A stretch of 64,000 nt of DNA, taken from contig BGZK01001229.1 in the NCBI GenBank assembly GCA_005406025.1, positions 123,223 through 187,222 on the forward strand, written 5' to 3'. Made by a program: the position numbers and the translations under genes. The notes below the pieces were generated by a model. That model was not told where the DNA came from. It saw nothing but the letters and a program-made list of their open reading frames with translations, and made no database searches. The stretch comes from Eumeta japonica (taxonomy: Eukaryota; Arthropoda; Insecta; Lepidoptera; Psychidae). Shown one piece after another: positions 54,801-64,000 of this stretch (its first letter is position 1; each line of letters opens with the position of its first letter).

Positions 54801-55547
54801 AATCAAACATGGTCTCTCCTTCTCACGTTGCAGCTGCCGCCGCCGCATGACGGCACAGCAAGGCTAGATACGTGGCTTTCTGTCGTGAACGCTCGTAGCC
54901 TAAAATTTAGCCTGCTCACCTAGTGCTCGCCGCGATGACAATCTTGTGTAAGTATACAAGTTGATCAAAAAAGTTTAGAGAAATATTGTAAAAAATTACC
55001 TATTGGTTTTCTTTCATTTTGATTTCGCTACTTTGAGGACTTTATCGGTTTTATACATTTAGTAGGTAATATCTCTGTCTGAAAATCGGACATTTATAGT
55101 TCTTAATACATTTTATTTATTAAAAAAACATTTACCTTTCGTAAAGTTTTTAAAATGCGGCAGCCTTCTGCTTGACCGACGACTAGATGACTAGACATTA
55201 AAGATACAGGGGAAATGAAAATTTGAATAAGAAACAAATTTGTTTTAAATAAAATAACAGACATGAAGTCACCCTAATAATTACTTTCGATACGTTAAGA
55301 AAGGGACCTCGCCCGACTCCCATTACTTTGATGGCGTATCGGATAACATTGAAAAATGAGGACAGCTTAGCTAAGCCGTTTGGCCACTGCTTAAGGAAAG
55401 TGTACAAGTTAGTAATGTTTACCAAATTGATTACTTGCGGCCCTAATTTGATTACTTAATGATTGGTTGACGATGGCTCTATGTGCGAATAATTTCTAGT
55501 GACAAACATCAAAACAGTTTTTTCTTGACGTGCTACACTTTTAACTA

Positions 55548-56798
55548 CGAGGGTTGCTCTTTATGTGTCCGGCACTGGCCAATACAGAACAATATTTAAA
55601 AAGTTATTACAACATTTAAAAACGGGATTCGTTGGTTGTAGAATACAGTTTGGTTCATGTAGCTGTCAATTGTTTGACCATTGTGGCGTCATTTTGAATA
55701 TTGCGTGTCTTTATCATCATGGATTTAACTCTTGAAAATTTTCGATTCATTACAATTTTTGGCGTCGACTAACTCAAAAACTGATCAACTCACACTTTTT
55801 GGGGATTAAGCACCATCAAAAACCACTGTGTATCATCGGTTTAGTGAGTTTAATCGTGGGCGGTCTATGCTCATTGCCGAATTTAAAGAAGGTCGCCTTA
55901 AATCGGTAGTTGTACTATAAAATATCGATGCTGTGCGGAAACTAATAATGCAAGATCACCATGTTACATATCGCGAGATAAAGGCGTCTTTGGGTATAAG
56001 TATGACGAGCGTACAAAGATATTACATGAAAATTTGTCTGTAAAAAATTTGTTCACGTTGTAATTCGTACAACTTGAGCACTGATTAGAAACGGATCGTG
56101 TTGATTGGAGCAAAAAAAAATACAGTCATGGTGCCTCAAAGGCTATTTATAATACCTACACAGGTGGTGAAACTTGGATCTATGCGTATGACCCCGAAAC
56201 TAAACGACAGTCAACGGTGTGGGTGTTCCAACATGAGCCGAACCTAATAGAAGTGATTCGCGCTAAAATCACTTTGAAGCAAAAATGGTTACCTATTTTT
56301 TGGTATAAATGAACATGTGGTTACAGTGCCACTAGAGAATCGCAAATTAGTTAATTCGGAGTGGTACACGACCATGTGTTTGCCAAAAAACTTTGAATGA
56401 ATAAGAAAGACCAACTGACAACGCAAATCACTCTTCATCATGACAATGCTGTTACACGTCGGCCGACACAACTCGGTTTTTGGAAGGTCAAAAGATCGAA
56501 TGACCGGTCATCCGCCGTACAGCTCCGATTTGGCACCCAATGACTTCTATTTATTCTCAAGGGTGAAAAATAAGTTCGTGGTTAACGTTTTTCGGGCCGC
56601 AGAGACCGTTGATGCGTTCGAAATGCACGTTTTGGAGATACCTCAATCAGAATGGAAAAAGTGCTACAAAAATCGGTCTCAGTGCATGCAAAAGTGCATC
56701 GATTTTCATGTCGGATATTTTGAAAAGCAATAAAACCATATTAAATGATAGATGTTTGTTTCTTTTTGATATTCCGGACACATAAATAGCAGCCCTCG
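55548..56798 (+). mobile_element. Full-length but dead mariner element (1251 bp)
   Basis: Ends CGAGGGTTGCTCTTTATGTG and complement of CGAGGGCTGCTATTTATGTG, left TA target kept, right TA changed to TG. Length fits mariner (about 1.3 kb). Transposase is in pieces from about 55719 with several stops and frameshifts; the last piece (56440-56733) reads HPPYSSDLAPNDFYLFSRVK and ends EYFEKQ-like. Cut-and-paste transposase remnant; the D,D34D catalytic set is not in one frame. Confidence 0.9.
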
Positions 56799-57239
56799 TG
56801 CACACATACGGCTTTCGTAGCGGTCTCCTCGCAGCCTCGCACGACTTCATCGGCTTGAGGATGTTTCGGTAGGTGCGTCACAATCATGGCTTTCATCGTT
56901 TATAGCGTTTGTAACTTGACTCGTCGACACACCACGCGGATTCCGGGGAGCGACGACATTAGCGCGCCGGCCGTCAGCCGGACGTGCGTTACATGGAAAC
57001 ACAATTGGGTGCTTTTATCTCGGCTACAATTTCACGTTATTGATAGGGACGGTCGGTAAATAGAGCGCGATAACGGCCGATAAGACGGTTCTTCGAAAAC
57101 AAAATAGAAAATATATATCAAGCGCCGAGTTGACATTCTGCACTTGATCGCTTTCAATAAAAACCATTGCAAGCAAAAAATGTTTTAAATCAGGATCGTG
57201 TTATGCCGGCTCAGTTAAAACAATACCGAGTCTTGAGAC

Positions 57240-57470
57240 TTTTTCAAGGTAGACGATGGCAAGTCCACATTTGATAGGAATCTCACCAGATATGTATACC
57301 GCGTCAAGTTCTAATCGTCCCGCTGAGATGACGTCCGCGGCCGACGGCTTAACGTGACCTCCGGGGCACGGAGCGTGTGTTTTATAGTGACTTATGTCAA
57401 AAACTCATCGGTCGATTCGGCCGTGGTCAAGATCGAACCCAGTACCTCCGCCACCCTCCTTATAGTTTTT
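57240..57470 (-). mobile_element. Lepidopteran-type SINE-like repeat, related to 44820-44910
   Basis: Carries ggccgacggcttaacgtgacctccggggcacgg and aaaactcatcggtcgattcggccgtggtcaag then gatcgaacccagtacctccg. The second part aligns with the complement of the 44.8-kb SINE. Confidence 0.55.
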
Positions 57471-57740
57471 GCCCGCGGTTCCACTTGCATAGATATAAAA
57501 TCATGAAAGATTCTTTTCGGATTGGATTTGCGTAAAATCCGTCCTCTGAGCGTCAACGTTCAGAAAAGAGCAGCTACTGATCCCAAATTTCAAATCAATC
57601 GGACCTATAGTTCCGGAGATCTCGTGATGAGTCAGTCAGTCATTCAATCGGTCAATCGTATTTCGCTGACACATGTATATGTACAGATATATGTTTTATA
57701 AAATCAATTAATTTCTTTACTATACAGATATAACATTTTT
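57471..57740 (+). repeat. Interspersed repeat fragment (CCCGCGGTTCCAC ... TCCGGAGATCTCGTG)
   Basis: tttgcccgcggttccacttgc, tttcaaatcaatcggacct and atagttccggagatctcgtgatgagtcagtcagtca are phrases of a common insect interspersed repeat class. No coding capacity. Confidence 0.55.
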
Positions 57741-60700
57741 ATGTGTCAAGATTTAAACCTCATAATTTATATCCAGTATATTTTTTTAAAGTACTACATG
57801 TTTATTGCGGCAGCTAGATGAATCGTCCTTGACATATTTAATGACGGTCACTTAATGACATGCGTAGATTAGAACTAGTTCAATGAACCTCAGACTCCGG
57901 CCGTAAGCCATAATTTTAATCAAAATTTTCGGCGCAAACACAATTTTTATGTAATGATGTAACCTCAAAAAAATTATCTTTTCGAAACAAAAAGGTTGCG
58001 TTTGTTATAAGTAGATATTAAAAATGGAAACTAAGCGATTAACAAAACAATGCAGATTCGATACCTTTACACTATGAATGCGCTGTCGACGAAAAGGTAT
58101 ATTTCACGAGAATAGAAGACTGGCGTAAAATACCCTACGATTTTAAATTTTAAAGGAAATAAAACTCAATGGAATTTCGATTATTTAGATATATGTGCCT
58201 CGGGACATGGTGTATGCGGGGATGACAGTATTTTTATCAAAACGTAAAACGTATCCTCACAAATCCTGATCAATTTGAATGCTTCACTTTACCTAAGCTT
58301 AAAAACATGAAAGTGGTCTCCACTATCGAAGAACCGTTTAACTCTTTTCATACAATAATATAGGCAAGCTAAAGAATTTAATAGACGATTCTAAAAAATA
58401 ATTATTAATAATTTTGTATATTATAATACGTTCAATTAATTAAAAACTTGAAATATACACAGGTTACACTACATCATATTTTTAATAGCTGTTTATGCAT
58501 ACCTCTAAATACGGGTAGGTATACCTCAAGTACCATGTTACAAAATACAATTTCCATGCAGCCGCACCGCAATGCAATGCAATATCTAAAGTCGGTCCGT
58601 CGCATCTGTAAGGGGAGGTCGACGAACAAACAGACCGACAGACACCAGCTTGTCGATGTTCCGACGCCGGACAAGGTGTACTAGACTCCGCCGCCGGCCA
58701 CCGCATGAGTGGAATGAAAATGACGCTGTAGAATGCAAATTCGCCGAGGGATTCCCGCGCGCGACGCGGAATGCCCCTACGGCAATCGCCGGCGAGCGCC
58801 GACTGTCTGTGACGCGCCGCCGAACACCTAGCTAGTTTGGGCGATTTGTCTGTTGCATACTAGATAGCGCAACGAGATTACGCACTTGCGTCATTTCAAT
58901 TACGCGACACGACCTAAGCCACTTTCGAAAGTATCCGCATGTGGGTATCACCTCGGTGGACGAAAATCGAACCCGTAACCCGCCGCGACCGTATACCTGT
59001 CTATATCGTCCTTTATTCCGCACCTTTCATACGATCATCTCGGCCCTCTCGTTCGATAGTTTTAAAGTGGAATATGTCGCCTACCGTTTTTCGTTTGTCA
59101 ATTCAAAATATTGACGATTTAAGAGGGTGACTTCATAAACGTTAAAAAGGCCAGCATTCGATGAAAATAAATCGTAAATTAAGGAAATCCCCCTAATTAT
59201 GTATGTATGCAGTTTCCAAGTATTAGAAATAGTTAAAAATTTGCGTAAAAAGGAAAATTTAAAAGCATCTATGAATAATATATATCCAAACAACCAGTCT
59301 TCTTATAATGGACTCGAAGCGATCAATTTTAGCGTTCACCGATAATGAAACGTGCCGAGAAATTGTACAATGTTCGTATACGGATTTTAATGAAAACCGG
59401 TTTCGTAAGCGAGACTTTAGTTCAGCGAACCCGGACAGCTACTTACAGACGGCCCGTCGATGTTCTGAGCACCCTGGTGAGATAACGTCGGCGTCCATTG
59501 TGCATTGCGTAATAATATGTGGTTATGGTGTGTTTTTAATACTATCCCTTCTAGTTAAGAATTTGTAACAATATGTAATTTATTTACATTAACGGTAATT
59601 TATTTATAACCTAGCTGTCACCCGCCCCCTTCGTTGGGCATTATGGCTTATGAAGATAAATAAAAAAAAAACCAAAACCGGACAAGTGCATATCGAACTC
59701 GTATGGAGACAGTCCCGTACGATGGATCTGCCATGTTTTTTTTTAATCTGTGGTAACTAAAACAAATGAAAATATAAGTGTGTACGTACAATACTGTGAG
59801 ATTCACCATGTTAATTTAAGACCATAGATTTATAAGTTTTCCTGTAATCTATAAGTAAAGAAACATTTGTATTATTTTTTTAATTTGAGACTATAGTTCG
59901 GAGTTAAGGGGAATGGTCACGCAATTATTTTTTTCAATTTGTCACGCAAACATGACCTCCATATTCAAAAGTAATTTACTTACGTCACACGTTCGTATTT
60001 GGGTCACAGTAACTCATATGTGCACTAACATTTCGAGTACAGTGCATTCGAAGCGTAAAATCGTCTAAATACAAACAATTCCGCGTCGATCGGCCAAAGT
60101 CTCATACCAGTTAGGTACGTTTAGTAATTTTAAATAATGCTGGTAAAAAAAAGCGTTTTTAACTACATATGTGTATAGAATTCCGGTCAGTCGTGTATAG
60201 TAAATATACGAAGATATCGCTCACGCACTTAATCCGTTCCGAAACCAACATGTTTTGGAATCGTCTGAAAAAGGATTTAGTGAATTACGGAAATTTTCTA
60301 AAAATCCACGCCATTACATTAAGAGACTTAACCGTCATCTGTTATTACGCGGACGCTCAGAGATGTGTGCAAAAAAAAACAATTTAATCTGCTATTGTTG
60401 TGCGAAGTCAAGGTCGCAGCTGCGCAGTGGCCGCAATCGCATTCGAGTGACGAATTATTTTGAGTTTCGCCGTTTTAAATATACCTACGTTGAGGTAAAC
60501 GCGGTTTGACTGCTATATAAAAACGCTCCATTTTTACTTTTATTACCGTATTTATAAAAATTATGCCTCCGATGTTTGTGATCGATAATTAGAAAAAAAT
60601 CGGTCGTTTGACGCAAAATATTCAGACAATGTTGCATTAGAATACGTACGTGTTTTTATTATATCGACTAACCATTTTTTCCCGACTTTATCCGCGTGTT

Positions 60701-60834
60701 AGTACGTACTATTAAACGGAACTACTGCCGATTCTACCAATTTCTTCAATTATAGTAGACTACACTGTCGTCAAATGATATAGCCTATATTTTGTTTTGT
60801 ATATCATTTTTTCCGCCTTCGTACAAATGAAAAC
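57741..60834. other. Upstream intergenic DNA, no recognised gene
   Basis: Moderately GC-rich around 58560-58830 and 58930-59060. One + strand frame at 59308-59568 (86 codons, hydrophobic C-terminal end) has no recognised domain or splice partner. A repeat start (tagctgtcacccgcccccttc) lies near 59614. Confidence 0.4.
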
Positions 60835-61060
60835 TGTGACAAGTAGCGATATCGAAATCGAAAGCCGGACAGAAGCAAAATCGAGAGTCGAAACCGGGGT
60901 CGAAATAGAGCGCGGGACCGAGATCGAAATCAAGAATTGCACCGGGACCAGAATGAAAGCGGAAAAAAGATTGGAACTGGCAGCAAAATCGATCAATATA
61001 GAAGATGAAGAAAAACATTTTATGTCCACGCTGGCGAAGTTGCGGGCGGAAAGCTAGTGT
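60835..61060 (+). repeat. Interspersed repeat with degenerate GAAATCGAN run, copy 2
   Basis: Degenerate purine-rich hexamers (cgaaatcgaaagccgg ... gagatcgaaatcaag), then CAGCAAAATCGATCAATATAG and TATGTCCACGCTGGCGAAG, shared with 14655-14890. The 86-codon open frame over it is a by-product. Confidence 0.65.
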
Positions 61061-62073
61061 AATATTAAAATACGCACTCGTTACTCTTTGTTTCTCTATT
61101 GTAGATAATATAGACAAAAACTTTGTACAGTCACATTAAGTTTGAGACACTGAAACTATTGATAAATATATAAGACTTCCTCTGACTATGTCGAAATAGA
61201 AAGAAAGTGATTACTTAAGTAGTTATGGTAGTTGTGTTAGAATGTTTATCTGTTTCCGTGTAGTGCCTAAGCTTATTTATTTATCATAATCATGCAAATG
61301 AGGTGTCTTTAGCTTCATCTTAAGAGATTTTTGCGTCAAACGCCCACATTAAATCCAACATGGAGATTGCATATGCTAAGAAACAAAAAAATAAACAAAA
61401 TTGGGGTATCAAAAAAACTTTTTTTATTTTTGACAGATTCTGAAAATAGACTATTAAATTTAAAAAATCTTTAATAGATAAAAGTATGTCCATGTGTAAT
61501 AGAATTTTGCAAATTAGTTTTCAAAGTCTGAAATTCATCAAAATATAAGTATCAAATAGAAAAAAAAAGTTAAATAACTAAAAGCTGATTACAACAGATT
61601 AAAATATTATAATTAATAAGCTAATACAAAACAAGATAAATGTTTGGAATTTTGAAATAGTGTGTGAATAAATGAATAAATAATAGGTAACTAAATAAAA
61701 GTCAACCATGAACAAATGAAGACCACTTATGACTTCATAATTTTATAATCATTAGCTCTCAATTAAACACCTAACTGGTTTTATACTTATCAGTTATTTT
61801 TTCTGTAGTCTGGTTTCAGTTTATTATTAACAGCATTATTAATTATAAATTGCAGTTAATTCATACATTATAATCAATCACTGAACAAATGTATCAATAC
61901 CCAATGGAGGTGATTAGTCAATGTGACTAATGTGACAAATAATATACCAAACCTAATTATTTATGTCAGTTATTGGTTTTCGGCATCATCTCTTGGAAAA
62001 TAGCTAAATGTAAATTGAACATAATGTAGTTTTAATTTGTGGCATTTTAATAACTTGTAGATAGATCACATGG

Positions 62074-63118
62074 TAGTCTAGTCAAATAAGGTTTAAAGTC
62101 AAAATTATGGCACTCAACTTTGCATTTTTGGTATAATGTAGTTTTAATGATACAAAAACAATGTGTAAAGGTTTTCATGTCTGCAACCCCCGTCAAGGAT
62201 TGATAGAAAGAATTTTAGTGTTTAATTGCAATTATTCGAAAACGGTAAAAGTTAAACAAAAAAGTTCTAATTAAAATGAGTAGAGCTTAAAATTTTACAT
62301 AAAAAAGGTTGTATGACTTTTTTTCTCCAGTCAAAATCAACCGACTTAGGGAGGATTTGAGTTTCAGGAATTAACATAAATTTAAAAAATTTAAGTAGTA
62401 GAAAAATAAGGTTATTTCGTTTTAACTGCTTAAAACATCTAATTTTATTTTTAAAGATACAACATTTTTTGTTATTAAAAAATATAACAATTTGAAATAT
62501 TCAAATTAGAATTTAAATGCTTAAAAGGTAATGTATTAATTTTTTTGGCCAAAATTGGTATATTTCAGCAATTGTAAATTCAAATTCAAAATGTGTTTAT
62601 TTCATAGGTTATAAAATAACATGAAATACATCATAATTTTTTGAGAATTTACACTTTACTGCTCCTTCAGAAGGCAGTTTTTCCTCAAGATAATTAGATA
62701 TCAATTTTTTTTTACAATAAAAAAACTATCGCTAAAATTAAGATTAGATTTATTTGAGCAATTTAAAAATAAATAAATAAAATTTGCTTACTTTTCTACT
62801 ACCTATGATTTTTTTAAATCTATCTTTCCTTCCCTTAAACTTAAACTTAAGTATCCCTTGAACTTAAAACTTCCTTAACTCTTTTAATTTTGATTGGAGA
62901 AAAAAAGTAATTGAAATTTTTTTATGTAAAATTTTACACATTTTAATTAAATTTTTTTTGTCTAACTTTTACCATCTTTGAGTAATTATGAGAAAACACT
63001 TTTTTAAATTTTTTCAACTCTTGCCGAGGGTTGCAAACATGAAAACCTTTACACATTATATCAAAAATGCAAAGTTGAATACTAAAATTTGATTTAGAAC
63101 CTTATTTGACTGGACTAA
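62074..63118. mobile_element. Large foldback element, arms about 270 bp (1045 bp)
   Basis: TAGTCTAGTCAAATAAGGTT at left, complement of TAGTCCAGTCAAATAAGGTT at right, then CAACTTTGCATTTTT, ATAATGT..., TAAAGGTTTTCATGT and TTGCAACCC-like blocks in mirror order. Arms have small indels. No transposase. Confidence 0.85.
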
Positions 63119-64000
63119 TTGATTGTTAAATTGTTGATGAAGAGAATGGATCATATGTGTAATGGATTTTGATGGAGAAGAAATAGGTTTTATTTGATAA
63201 ATTTAATTACAATAGCACTATATTGATAATATAGCTTTTAAATCAACTTAATAAATTTGAACAAAGACATAAGCAAAAGCATTTTATCATAAAATAATTC
63301 CTTTTTAAATTACAACTATACCAAGTACGTAGTTGTAAGTAGTGTAAATGGAAATTGAAACATACACAGGTACCATTTGATTCTACTGAAATCCTATAAT
63401 CATGCAATTGAGTTCAACTCAACAATGGTAAGCATTGTTGTTGAAAAATTGGTGCTCGGAAACACCAAATCATTATGTATAAATTGCGGAAAAGCTACAT
63501 AAACACTTTGAAAATTGATGCAAAAAGTACCAACAACATAAGTTTGTTCTTGTTAATACTGCGAAGTACATTGTTAATCATACATATCTGTCTCTACATA
63601 CACAAAAGACTAAACTGACTGATAGATGTTTCAGTCAGTTTAGTCACAGCCCAAACTTCTGGTTCTACAGACTTGACATTTTGTTGAGGGATTTCCATTA
63701 TAATGTACGAGCATTGAAAATTTTGGAAATTAAAAAAAAAATTAAAGAAGGAATTTTAGAAATTTAACCCCTCAAGGGTTGAAAATGGTGAGATACTGTT
63801 GTATGGAAAAACGAAATCATTGAAATTGCAAATGTCAAACTTAACATTTTAGTTACTTACAGATGTAAATATATATATATAATATTTTTTTATTAATTTT
63901 GAAGAGGTCAAAATAGAAGATAAAACTCGTGTGGAAAATCGAAACTACTGAAACTGTTTATATCAAAACTTATACTTTAGCTAATCATTACTAATAAAAA
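63119..64000. other. AT-rich flank, no gene seen
   Basis: Only a short hairpin at 63608-63645 and an AT microsatellite near 63870 stand out. Confidence 0.5.
63608..63645. repeat. 15-bp perfect hairpin, 8-nt loop
   Basis: GACTAAACTGACTGA, loop tagatgtt, exact complement. Confidence 0.88.

Larger units (their letters stand above)
53792..57013. repeat. Large inverted duplication (arms about 0.9 kb) around mariner sequences
   Basis: Left arm 53792-54697 and right arm about 56135-57013 are mirror images, including about 220 bp of non-mariner flank (GCACCCAATTGTGTTTCC, ACGCACGTCCGGCTGACGGC, AAGCCGATGAAGTCGTGCGA) and the 3' half of a mariner. The shared flank means the flank and element were copied together after insertion. 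Confidence 0.88.

Noticed and set aside
59308..59568. 86-codon plus-strand frame with a hydrophobic C-terminal end
   Set aside because: No recognised family, splice signals or neighbours; cannot be told from chance.

Overview
The window looks like nuclear DNA of an insect, most probably a moth or butterfly (Lepidoptera). It is AT-rich, genes are split by short GT-AG introns, and coding exons stand out as GC-rich islands. The introns are full of small inverted-repeat DNA transposons, tRNA-type SINEs, decayed LINE ends and a mariner-family transposon. There is no bacterial-style operon, CRISPR array or phage. The Lepidoptera call rests on repeat styles recalled from general knowledge, not on a search.

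One gene dominates. A MAP3K4 (MEKK4/MTK1; Drosophila Mekk1) orthologue lies on the minus strand and runs from its first recognised coding exon at 52004 down to its stop codon at 4019. I rebuilt 30 coding exons by hand, plus one alternative copy. With one copy of exon 19 the exons sum to 4542 nt (1513 residues plus stop, copy A) or 4548 nt (1515 residues, copy B). The reading frame closes across every junction. The protein has an N-terminal L-x-G-T-x-P-P segment, a basic segment aligning with the GADD45-binding part of human MAP3K4, a long conserved helical middle, and a C-terminal Ser/Thr kinase domain with all catalytic residues intact.

The most interesting observation is a pair of exon-19 candidates (A at 19700-19876, B at 16419-16601). 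Both are phase 0 at each end, have 59 and 61 codons, and open with the same H-K-E-(L/M)-H-R-F block. Human MAP3K4 has one such block here. This is the signature of a duplicated, probably mutually exclusive exon. A second candidate is a short phase-0 exon or alternative first exon at 38002-38040.

Layout: 1-4018 is 3' flank. 4019-13799 holds the kinase domain and preceding linker exons with several MITEs. 13800-23403 holds the duplicated exon 19, a tandem-repeat block and a decayed LINE. 23404-39863 holds the middle and N-terminal exons with foldback elements. 39864-51834 is two long introns packed with MITEs and SINEs, with a CpG-rich block near 50.5-50.8 kb. 51835-52004 is exon 1. 52005-64000 is 5' flank with a 3.2-kb inverted duplication built around a mariner element, more repeats and no second gene I could recognise.
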